A stretch of DNA of 64,000 bases from contig VLTN01000001.1 in NCBI GenBank assembly GCA_008330645.1, positions 372,001 to 436,000 on the forward strand, in the 5' to 3' direction. The translations under genes were made by a program, and so were the position numbers. The stretch comes from Cafeteria roenbergensis (Eukaryota; Sar; Bigyra; Bicosoecida; Cafeteriaceae). The notes below the pieces were generated by a model, which was not told the DNA's origin, did no database searches, and saw nothing but the letters and a program-made list of their open reading frames with translations. How positions within the stretch are numbered: the stretch's first letter is position 1; every line of letters starts with the position of its first letter. This document shows, one piece after another, positions 29,002 to 39,500 of this stretch.

Positions 29002-31138
29002 ATGGCGGGAGCTCCGGCACGTGTATTTATCAGCGGCCTCGCTGGGTGAGGGTCGCAGCGGCAACTTCGGTTGGCGTGTTCGCCCTCATATCGAGAGCGT
29101 CGGTTGCAACCGAGGCAAGCTGGTGCTGTCGCATCTCGGTAACGGGCTGTGACTGGATCGCTTCGGCCAAAGACCCCGCAGGGACGCCATTTCGTCGGAA
29201 CAGCTTGCAGCAGCATTTGCCACGTTTGGGACGATTATGAACTTGGACCGCAAACCTCAAGGCTATGCGTTTCTGGACTATGCCAGTATGGAGTCTGCAG
29301 AAGCGGCGGTGGCGAGTGAGATTGCGCTGGTGGGCGTGGGAAAGGCAGCGGCGGCACAGCGGTGCCAGGCAAGTCGGTGTCAGGTCAATCGGCAGCTCCG
29401 TGGCTCGTCCCGGCTTGGATGCGCAGGCTTGCACGGCGCCGAAATCAACGAGCAGCGTGTTGTCGTGGAGCTCGCACGGGAGCGCCGGCCCGATAGGCAT
29501 CCGCATGCCGTGGGGCCTGCCGGAGGAGCCAGCCCTGGTGGGCAGCGATTCGCGGGCACAAGCGGTGGGGAAGCAGCTCGCAAAGGCCCGAGGCCACGGA
29601 GCCCCGCGCGGTCGCCATGGCGCATGTTGGTCGTTGGCTTGCCACGAGGGGTCTCTTGGCAAGCCCTCAAGGACATTGGGAGGCGTTTTGGGCCTGTCAA
29701 TTTCACTCAAACGAGGCCAGATGGCTCGGGCGGCCAGGACGGACTCATTGAGTTTGCTGACCGTGACGCCTTTCACGCAGCTATGGCCGGCATGCCAAGC
29801 ATGGAGGTGCAAGGCGTCCTCCTCAGCGTGCACCCCGAAGCCATGGCGACAGCCGCCGAGGACGCGAGAGGCAGATCGCGAGAGCTCGAACAGGCGAGCG
29901 CACCTCCTGACTGTCCGACCTCGGACATCGAAGCTGCAAGTGGCTACGATCGCGGCGCCCCGGCCATGGCAGGCGGGTACGATCGCGGCGCCCCGGCCTC
30001 GGCGGGCGGGTACGATCGCGGCGGCCAGGCCTCGGCGGGCGGGTACGATCGCGGCGCCCCGGCCTCGGCGGGCGGGTACGATCGCGGCGGCCAGGCCTCG
30101 GCGGGCGGGTACGATCGCGGCGGCCAGGCCTCGGCGGGCGGGTACGATCGCGGCGCCTCGGCCTCGGCGGGCGGGTACGATCGCGGCGGCCCGGCAGCGG
30201 CGGGCGGGTACGATCGCGGCGCCTCGGCAGCGGCGGGCGGGTACGATCGCGGCGCCTCGGCCATGGCGGGCGGGTACGATCGCGGCGCCCCGGCAGCAGC
30301 CGGCGGGTACGATCGCGGCGCCCCGGCCTCGGCGGGCGGGTACGATCGCGGCGGCCAGGCCTCGGCGGGCGGGTACGATCGCGGCGGCCAGGCCTCGGCG
30401 GGCGGGTACGATCGCGGCGCCTCGGCAGCGGCGGGCGGGTACGATCGCGGCGCCTCGGCCATGGCGGGCGGGTACGATCGCGGCGCCTCGGCAGCGGCGG
30501 GCGGGTACGATCGCGGCGCCTCGGCCATGGCGGGCGGGTACGATCGCGGCGCCCCGGCCTCGGCGGGCGGGTACGATCGCGGCGCCTCGGCCATGGCGGG
30601 CGGGTACGATCGCGGCGCCTCGGCCATGGCAGGCGGGTACGATCGCGGCGCCCCGGCCTCGGCGGGCGGGTACGATCGCGGCGCCCCGGCCTCGGCGGGC
30701 GGGTACGATCGCGGCGCCCCGGCCTCGGCGGGCGGGTACGATCGCGGCGGCCCGGCAGCGGCGGGCGGGTACGATCGCGGCGCCTCGGCCATGGCGGGCG
30801 GGTACGATCGCGGCGCCTCGGCCATGGCAGGCGGGTACGATCGCGGCGCCCCGGCCTCGGCGGGCGGGTACGATCGCGGCGCCTCGGCAGCGGCGGGCGG
30901 GTACGATCGCGGCGGCCCGGCAGCGGCGGGCGGGTACGATCGCGGCGCCCCGGCCTCGGCGGGCGGGTACGATCGCGGCGCCTCGGCAGCGGCGGGCGGG
31001 TACGATCGCGGCGCCTCGGCAGCGGCAGGCGGGTACGATCGCGGCGCCTCGGCCTCGGCGGGCGGGTACGATCGCGGCGCCTCGGCCATGGCGGGCGGGC
31101 ACAGGCGCACGGCTGGGGGCTTCGGCCGCGCCCGCTGA
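29002..31138 (+). CDS. SR-like RNA-binding protein: RRM, pseudo-RRM (SWQxLKD) and 35 GYDRG repeats
   Basis: Probable pre-mRNA splicing or mRNP factor. Exons 29002-29045, 29182-29315 and 29427-31138, 629 residues. Exon 1 gives RVFISGLAG (RNP2). Exon 2 gives SSEQLAAAFATFG and QGYAFLDYASMESAE (RNP1-like), and the second splice gives LHGAEINEQRVVVELARER, completing RRM1 (about residues 7-80). RRM2 (about 125-200) has GLPRGVSWQALKDIGRRFG, matching the SWQDLKD signature of the pseudo-RRM of SRSF1-type SR proteins with one D to A change. Instead of an RS tail, the last 400 residues are 35 copies of an 11-mer such as GYDRGAPASAG, then GHRRTAGGFGRAR. Tyr/Arg/Gly tails of this kind favour phase separation and arginine methylation (inference). 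Confidence 0.88.
29941..31095 (+). repeat. 33-bp in-frame tandem repeat, 35 copies (GYDRG module)
   Basis: Each unit reads ggc tacgatcgcggc plus a variable part encoding APASA, ASAMA, ASAAA, GQASA, GPAAA or APAAA. All units are exactly 33 bp with no frame change. Six unit types are shuffled, and blocks recur (for example GQ-GQ-AS), suggesting unequal exchange. Confidence 0.95.
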
Positions 31139-31370
31139 ATCGCGGCTCCTGGCGCTCAAGGCGTAACAACTCCCCTAGTGCGTGCGATGATGGTGCACAG
31201 AACGTTCTCGCCATGGTGCACCAGCAATGTTGCTCAAATTTACCACAGCTTCGAGTGAGCTCGGGAATTGGGACCGCAGCGCTTGGCTAAAAAGAGAGCT
31301 GTTCTGGGGTTAGCGCTCACCCTGCCGCCGCACCCGCACGGCCACCTTGCCGGGCAGGCTCTCGGCCGCT

Positions 31371-32798
31371 TCACTTTTGCCACACACGCGGAGCGTCACG
31401 AAGGAGAACTGGCGTCAGCTCCAAGTTGATCCTGGGCTGGGGGCCAATCGCAAGCCGCACAGACGCGCCAATCTCCTGGCCTGGCCGACGGGGCGGGTTC
31501 GGGATGACCGTGGTGTCGAGGGCGATGGTGCCTCGCACGTTGGAAAGCAGAGCGCGCTCGAAGCAGGCCCTGATTCCGCCATCGCTGGTCATGCTCGCAG
31601 TGAACACGGAGCGGGTCCGAGGGAACCGAGTCCGGTAGCCAACTGACGCCTTGCTCTCAGAGGTGAGCGCGTTAAACTCCACCGCAGCCACAGCAGTCGT
31701 GTGCTTGCTAGCAGCATGCACATACTGCGCCTCAACCTTCGGGAGGCCCATGCGCACCTGCTGCAGTGCCAGGACGCCGCTGTGGCGGCTGTCCCCGCTG
31801 GTTCCGGCAATGGCAGCAGCGTACGTGAGGCCAGGGTCGGCAGAAGGCCCCTTCACGCGAAGCGGGAACACCGCGTCCCGGGTAGTCAGGGGGCTGCGGA
31901 ACAAGTCCGACACCATCACCTCTGCGGCCGCCGTGAGGCGCAAGCCGTCGAAGGCGGGGAACATGCCGACCAGCTGGTGGTATGCTCCATACACTGCGCC
32001 CGTGGTGGCAAGCTTTAGGCTGACTGCGTAGTCACGACGGCGGACGTCGGCCGCCAAGCTGGCCTGGGTCGAGGACCCCATGGGCACGTGGAGCACACTC
32101 CTGAGATCGAAGCCCATCGAAGGCGTCTGGCGCTTGAGCTCTGCCGTGGTCGTGGAGATGCCAGTCGTCGCCGTCGTGGCAGTGACAAGCAGGCGGCTTG
32201 AGTTGAGCTGCGGGATGGAAGGAACTTCAGAGGGGACCGCAATGGACGACTCACGGGCTGCCGAGGCTGGAGCGTGAACCACAAGCCAACGCGGCTCGCC
32301 ACCAGCGAAGCCCCTCAGACAGCGGCAGCAGCAAAGCGCGCCCCTCACAGCGACCCGCGCACGCCCCCACAGCCGATTTCCGCGAGTGGGGCACGCTGCC
32401 AACTCACGCCATCCACCGAGCGACGTGTGAAGTAGGCGCCTCCCTCGGCAGTCCGGATCATCCGGTTGGCTGCAGACCGCCCCTCCGGGGGAACCCCGTC
32501 GTTCGCTGGAACCTCGAACCTGCGCGGAGCGCAAGCAAGTCACTTGGGAAAGGTAGGCGTGCGCTCGTAAGGGCCGTGCAACCGAAAGTGGGGCAGGTGG
32601 GGAGGCGCGCGGGGAGCTCGTGAACTGCTGCTGATAGCTGCGGAGCTGTCCTCACTTGCTCAAGATGCCAAACTGGGACGAAATAGGAGCCGTGATGTCG
32701 AAAACCAAGCCGGTCGCCGCACGAAGCGGGTGCACGATGTCATTGGCAACGTTGAAAAGCTCCTTGTAGGTGGGCAGCAGCTCGTCGAGGGCGTCCAT
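31371..32798 (-). CDS. TOM40: Mitochondrial import channel TOM40
   Basis: Beta-barrel pore of the outer-membrane translocase. Exon 1 32798-32656 encodes MDALDELLPTYKEL and VFDITAPISSQFGILS, matching the N-terminal helix and first strand of Tom40. The last exon ends at 31371. It shows alternating polar/apolar strands and the family region KASVGYRTRFPRTRSVFTAS, SDGGIRACFERALL and the terminal GQEIGASVRLAIG strand. The splice donor (GTGAGG, phase 2) is clear. The acceptor is not: an AAG at 32197 fits the phase and gives 322 residues, normal for the family, with a 459-nt intron; other acceptors upstream are possible. VDAC is the alternative in the same fold, but the N-terminal exon and the SxGYxxR..R strand favour Tom40. 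Confidence 0.8.
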
Positions 32799-33051
32799 TC
32801 TCAAGCAGACTTCTCTCGCGACAAGTCCAGCGGGGAGTCCAGCCGGCGCAGCGCAGGTCTGGGGAGGCACGGGGGTGCGGCAATCGGGGCCACAGGCGCG
32901 CAATGCGGGCGCGCTGTGCTCGCGCTCCCCCTGGGACTTTCGCGAGCAGTCGACGAGGAACACGGCGCGGCCTGGCAGAGCTGGGCTGCGGAATGCTCAA
33001 GTCATGCACCCTTCACCGGCTGGAGGGCTCGGCAACGGGGCACAAGCCTGT
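32799..33051. promoter_or_regulatory. Bidirectional promoter region, TOM40 / PPR-like protein
   Basis: 253 bp between the divergent start codons of two predicted mitochondrial-biogenesis genes. Shared control is possible. No motif was recognised. Confidence 0.4.
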
Positions 33052-36000
33052 ATGTCGCTTGCTTCCACTGCATTTTCGTCCTCGGCCTCGCGGGCGCGGT
33101 TGCGGACGAGGTGCTCCAGCTTGGCGCGGGCCGCAGCCGCCGTCGCGGCTCCGAGCACGCGCCGGGCTGTGCCTCGCGCTCTTGGAGGATGGGGGGATCT
33201 GTCAATCGCCAGGCCTGTCACGTTGCGGACCATGGTGGCAGGGACTGCGCCCTCGGGCGCGGCAGCTGCTGAAGTCCCCGTCGCCACCCCTGTTTCGTCA
33301 CTCCTCACCCAGGCCGCAAAGCTGCGCCCTCGTTCAGGAAAGGCGCGCCGAGCGGCCGGTACGAAACGCAAGGCCAGGGCTGCTCGTTCGGAGCCCCAAA
33401 GTAGGGCCTCCAAGACGGAGGACTTGGGCGCGCTGCTGGACGCGGTTGCTGCAGGCGAGCTGGACGACTCGCATGTCTCTCCCGTTCTGGACTGGTGGGT
33501 CGCCGCCCAGGGAGGCGAAGAGTGTCTTTCTCCCGAAGTGGTTGGTTTGGCCATTCGCGCGTACTCATTGGCAGGAAAGCACCACTTGGCAGCCTCGGTT
33601 TTTCGCGCCTTCGAGAGCGAGCAGCTGCCTGCATCCGCGTACGCGGCTCTGGCAAGGAGCTGCCTGACGACAGGGGACGCTGACACGGGCATCTCGCTGA
33701 TTCACCGGCTCGAGCAGGCCGACATGGCCATGTCTCCTCGCGTCTACGAGGTCCTCGTGCGGGCAGCGCTGGTGAGCTGTGCAGCTGCTGATGCTGCACG
33801 CGCTGTGCACCCCAGCTTCCCTTGCGCGAGCGCTGGAAGGCACAGGCTCACCTCTGCCAGCGCGTCATGTTGTCGCCGAAGGCGAGCGCTGGCGCCGGTT
33901 GCGCCATCCAACGCGATGCCTGAGCCTGCTGCTTCGACGTGCTTGCTCCTCGCAGCTCTCAGGCGCACCCGAGCAAGCGGCAGCGGTGCTAGAGACTCTC
34001 CTGTCCCTGTTGCCACAGCCCTCACTGCGGGCTCTCTCTGGGGCCACTCTCCGCGCGCTGGCAGACGCGGCTCTGGACAAGCTCGACGTTGACGAGGCTG
34101 TGCGCTTCCTCTCGGCTATGGACGACAAGACGCTCCGCACACCAGCTACGCGGGCAATCGTGCTCCGTTTGGCGTCGCTGAGCGCCGGAACCAGGAGCGT
34201 TGCGGGCGCGCGCTGTGCACTGCGCGTGGCCAAGGTGCTGTCAGGCGAAGCCGGCGCTGGCCTCCTCTGCTCCCTCGATGACGACGGGTGGGCCCGTGAT
34301 GCTGCAGCAGCGGCGGACGAGGAGGACGTGCGAATTGCTCGCGAAGGGGGCGTGGTTCTCCCTCCCGAGTTGCCAACTGTGTCTCGAAGGGACGCAGTCA
34401 AGGACGCTGAGGCACTGGCTGCATCCAGGAGCACTGCACCCTCGTCAAGCCCTGCCAAGCTGGCGGGACCAAATCCAGACGCTGCAGACACGGTCTCAGC
34501 CTGCTGGCGCATTGCCGCGATGGTCTCGTCAACTGCCGTTGGCGGGGGGGATGCCGCACTCGCTGACGAGGCTGCGGCTTGGGCCGAGTCGCTGGCGAGC
34601 CCCCCTACAACGGCCGTGGGCACACTCGTGGATGCTTTGCAGACGCCAGGAAGTGGACTGCGGCTGCCCTTGCGGCACCTACGCTCTGGCCGGCCGCTCC
34701 TGGGCCTTGGCGGCACTAGCAAGTCGGGTAGTGATGGCCGCCGCCTTGCCTCACATGTTGTCGCGGGCTCTGTGCGATTGCAACTGGTTGAGAACCGCTT
34801 GTTCGCCCGCGCGATGGCGGGGGACGGGAGGGCCGTGCTGGACCTTGTTGGAGAGGCTGCGATGGAGGAGGCTGCAGCGGATGCTGCTGAACAGCGGCGG
34901 CGCGTGCTAGTCGCAGAGCGAAGCGATGGCTTGGTGGGCCCGAGAGGAGAGGGAAGTGCCAAGGGAATGCAGGCTATTGTGCCTGCGTCTTCGCTGAGGC
35001 GAATTTTGGCATGGGACACTTTGCGGGAGGCCGCCGCTTTTTTGGCAGGGCAGGGGGCTGCAAAAGCCTTCCCGGCAATGCCAGCCTCTGATGGCTTGCC
35101 TGTGCCGCCAGCCAAAGCCCAGGGCGCTGCGATGGCCATGCAGGCAAACACGATGACGGAGCATGTGGTTGGCATGCTGCAATCCGGTGCTCTTCGTGCT
35201 GAAGCCGGCACTGCTTCGACCGAGGACGGGTACTCTGTGCACGGAATGGCGCGTGTGCTTCAGCTGCTATGTCATGTGTCGGAGCTGACTGTGCGGCTCA
35301 GCGACGTCAATCACCTGATCATCCAGCTGCTTGAAGCCAGTGTTCCCGCGCAAGTTCGGGCGGCCTCACTTCGCGACGCGAAGCGTTCGATGGTCGCGGT
35401 GCAGCTCAGTCAGGCGCTGGTGCAGGCAGCTGCACTTCGGGATGCCGTGGAGCCGCAGGTCTTGGATGCAGCATTGGACGCTGAACAGCAGCAACCCGCA
35501 GGTGCGTCTGCAACTCAAAGCAGGACTCGTAGCGGCGGGCTGTCCGCGCGGGCTACTGCCGCCAATGGGTCTGCCCTGTCGCCCGCCGCACGGTCACGGA
35601 GCGCAGAGGCCCACGAAGTGGATCCGCTTCTCGCCATCCTGGACGACTCGGGCCGACCGTCTGCCCGCCTGGCGACGCGCGTCGCACTTTCGCGGCCAGG
35701 GCAGGCGCTTGCAGTGGTGCGAGCCGTTGCTGGCAGCCTTGAGCCGGACGACAAGCGATCCCGCGCTCTGGCCGTGGCGATTGCAGCCGCAGAAGCTGCT
35801 GAAGCAACGGCAGGAGACAGCTGGGCAGAGCAGCAAGCGACCGCATTCCCTGGCGCTGAAGCCATTGCGGACGCCAGTGGCGCTGCTGTGGCTGCGCTCT
35901 CATCGCCTCGCTCGTTCGTGACGAGAGGCCACACCCTGATGCTCGGCGGGATTAACGACTTGCACCGCGCCGGCCTACTCATTGGTCCCCGGGCGAGAGA

Positions 36001-36280
36001 GTTTGTCGTTGCGTTCTACTCAAGAATTGGTCTCATCGACAGTGCGTTTGCAATCGCCTCCTCGATGTCACCAGACGAGGGCATCTTAGTGCCAGGATCA
36101 GCGGCATGGCTTTGGCATGGGTTGCCTCTTGCTGCAGCCATGCACTTGTTGAGGGCGTGCTCGCTACGGAACGATTCCAGGCATGGAGCAGACGCGTTTG
36201 CGCTTGTCAAGGAAGCCGCCAAGGCAGAGGGACAGGACGTACCGCCGGAGGCTTTCCGACTGCTTGATAGGCTATCCTAG
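33052..36280 (+). CDS. Organelle-targeted PPR-like helical-repeat protein
   Basis: Exons 33052-33771 and 33956-36280 (184-nt phase-0 intron, GTGAGC...CGCAG), 1,014 residues. The start ATG at 33052 begins [20 protein letters not shown], a strong mitochondrial/plastid targeting peptide. Helix-turn-helix repeats follow: SPEVVGLAIRAYSLAGKHHL, LPASAYAALARSCLTTGDAD, SPRVYEVLVRAAL joined by the splice to LSGAPEQAAAVLETLL, and near the end LIGPRAREFVVAFYSRIGLI and AFALVKEAAKAEG. Spacing of about 35 residues and the small-residue pattern fit pentatricopeptide repeats, so an RNA-binding role in organelle RNA processing or translation is inferred. Long Ala/Ser-rich stretches between the repeats make the exact repeat count uncertain. 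Confidence 0.72.
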
Positions 36281-36559
36281 GCACGCCGCATGGTGCTTCT
36301 CCTTTGCGCGGAACCAGGGAGATTGCGCTTGTGTGAGTGCTCGCTCCTGAGTGATGGGTGCGCGGAGCCTTGCAGCCATGTGAACCCGTTGCACCACACA
36401 GTGATCGACGAGTCGAGAGCAGCCACGACAGGCAGATTGCATGCTTGGTGCAGTCGGGCAAGAGCGAAACCGCCAACCTCCGAAACCTCACGAGCGCAAG
36501 CCAAGACCGCACGCCGGACTGCCTTGCCGGTGCGTGCCCCAAGCCAACCATGTGGACAG

Positions 36560-39500
36560 CTAGTCCTGCAAGGTGGCCAACGAGGCGTCCAGAGCAGCAG
36601 CGACGCTCTCACACCGCCGAGCGAGCCGAAGCACCTCGAGGTCGGCCCCCAGGCAGTCCTCGCGGAATTCCGGAGTGGCTGCAGCGACAGCTTCGCCGAG
36701 GCTCAATCCCGCTGTGGCAGCCGAGGCCATCTCGTTTCTGAGCTCGAGCGCCTGCTGCGACGACACCAGCCCGGCCCTTGCTGAGGCCGACATTTCACGG
36801 CACCGGGCAGCGAGTTCCTCCATCAGTGGGGCTGTCACTGGCGACGCGATGCCGAGCTCCACCGCAGCAAATGTGGACCTGATGGCGAGCGGCAGCTGGC
36901 TGGGAGCCAAAAGCTTCTTGCGAGCTGCCGTCAGAAGCTGGCGCTCCGCCACTGTGTACGCGGTGTGCGCGTGCGCGGACGCCGGCTGGAGCTCCGACAC
37001 GACCTTGCTCAGCGCCCGCGCAAGCCGGGAGCGGACGGGCCCGCTCGTGCTACAAGCGTGCTCGATCAGCGACCCGGATTGGCGCAGGGCGGCCAAGTTT
37101 GTGGCCATCGCAAGCGCCACAGCAGCGGCTACGGAGCGACCATCAGTGCCCACCATCAGCCGCTCGGTGTTGCGGGCGAGCGGCACCCCCGCGTTGGTCA
37201 CCATCGACGAAGCACGGCCCGCTGTCGCCTCGGCAATCCTTGCGGCAGCACGCAGCGCGCTGGCAGCCGCATGGGCAAGCGCCTCCACGACTGCCTCCGA
37301 CTCAGCCTCATCAAGGGCGGAGGCGACCACGGCCTGCTCTGCTGCCGACGGCCCTGCGGCAGCGCCTGGTCTGCGACGGCGCCGGCCTCGACCACGGTCT
37401 TGAGCGGAGCTTTGTGAGACAGCCTGAAGCCGCTGCGTCGCCAACGCCTCGTCTTCGATGGAAGCAGCGGCGGCAATCGTGCCTTCGACCGCAACGACGA
37501 GCAGCTGGGAGGCGCACGTTGCAGATGATGCAACGTCGGGGAAGGGAAGCACGCCCCACCGCGAGGCGGCCTCGTCCGCAAGGACTGAAGCCAGCTGCCC
37601 CGCTGCCATCGCACCGAGCTTGATTGCCCGCGCCTCGGGCATGGGACCCCCAGCATCTGAATCGGACTCGTCTCCGTCACTCGCGACAGAGGGCATTCCC
37701 GCTGCAATTCTGCCATCACCGCCCAACACAGCCCGTGCTGGGCCTGCTGCGAGCGGCCACACAGCGGAGCTGGCGTGCTTCGCAAGCAGCTGACGCCGCG
37801 TAGCCAATGGCTGCAGCCCGGCCGCCGCCGAGTTCAAAGCCTCGCCGAGCAGCGCCGAAACTACCGCATCAGGCGCACGCGGCGCCATGGCTGCAACGCG
37901 GCGACCGACGGAGAAGGCGAGGTCCAACGCGTTCTGGCGCGACAGGCCGGTCGGCAGGTTCAAGCCGCGGGACAGCTCCATCGCTGCTGCAACGACATCA
38001 TGGAGGACTTCTCCCACGTGCTTGCTTGACAAGCCGCCCGAAGCCGCGGCCTCTGGAGTGCTGGCCGTCTCAACGAAGCTCAGGAGCCGGGACACCATGG
38101 CGCGCTCTAGCACGCCTTGAAGCTGCGATTTTGCTCCGTTTGTGGCGGCGCTCTGGGAGGCTACCACGTGTGCAGCCGCCCGGAGCACCGACAGGGGCAC
38201 GTCGCTCACGGGAGACTTGAGCCAGTGGGGGGGCGGCGCACGCACTCCTGCTGGAAGGAGCCTGAGTGAGGCGGCGGAGAGTGGCTGCCGGGACGCCCTG
38301 GACAACTTCAGCTCCTTGGCCATGCGCCGCCGCAGCTCATGGGACCGCGGAAGCTGGCGCACCGCACGCCCGGCAGCCTCTTCAACTGCAGGCTGGAGCA
38401 GGCCGGTGAGCTCAAGGGCTGCCATGCAGCAGGCTTGCTCGACCATGGCTGCGACGTCGTCCCAGGCATCTGCCCAATCGTCTTGACCAGCAGCTGCACT
38501 GCCAAGTTCAGCAGCTTGCACAGAACCGAGAGCAGCAACCAAAGAAGACGCAGCGGATGCCCAGCCTGGCTGCCTCGCTGCCTGGAGCGCATGCAGAGCA
38601 TCCACGGCCCGCGCTTCAGCGCGTTCAGCGTCGGAAACGGCAACCCCTCTGCTGTCGACTGCGTCAGGCGCCATGCTGCACCTCTGAATGGTTGCAAGCC
38701 CGTCTGCGAATGCGGCGGACACTGCCAGTAGCGCCCGTCGGCGAGAAATGCGCTCCTCGTGAATTGTGCCAGTCTCGGCCGATGCATCCGACACGGCAGC
38801 AGCGCAAGGGAGCGACAAAGCCTCGAGCAGCAGGCTTGCATGATCCGGCTGCACTGCGCGAAGCCGCTCAAAATTCAAGCCTGCAGGGGAGTCAGAGGCA
38901 ATGGCGCCTGTGCAGCTGGCTGATGTTGTGGAGAACGAACGAGCTCCGCCTGCACGTGACCCCGGCCTGCGCGCAATGCCCTGACGGCGGCGGGCGGCAG
39001 CAAGCTTCGACTCTGGTATCTCCTCGGTGCCAGGCGAGCCAAAGTGGGTCGCCGACCCGGCAGACATCGTGCAAGACACGGCAACTTCGCCCTGTGGCGC
39101 TCTCCCGCCTGACTTTGCGGCCCTGTTCCGCACGCCGCCACCTTCCAGCGGCCTGCCCGGCCTCGGTGAACTGCGCTTGGTGAGAGGGGACTCCTCTCCG
39201 CCACCGACGATGATCCTCTGCACAGCTCTTGCGGCCGCAGCGCCGAACGCACCGGGTTGCGCCTTGGAGTCTTTGGCTGCGCCACCCGAAAGGGGGCGAC
39301 CGCTCCGCGCTCGAGCTGCTGATGTTGGTGCAAGCGATGAACCCTCGACGACAGTTCCGACGACGTCGACCACCGTCGAAAAAGCACTGCGGGACACGTC
39401 GCTCATGGCGTGCGCTGGCAACACAAGCTCCCCAGAGCCTGCGGTCGCAACCGCGCGCCCCTGCCTGGCCTCGTCACGCCGCCATCGCGCCACAATGAGG

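Noticed and set aside
28488-29216. A 242-codon minus-strand frame in the SLC33A1/SR-like interval taken as a separate gene
   Set aside because: Most of it reads as intergenic sequence and as antisense of SR exon 1. Only a 36-nt piece with a good donor site is plausible, as the first exon of the transporter.
29030-31159. A 709-codon minus-strand frame and other long frames over the GYDRG repeats
   Set aside because: The 33-bp unit lacks stops in several frames. Only the plus frame joins two RRM domains through good splice sites.
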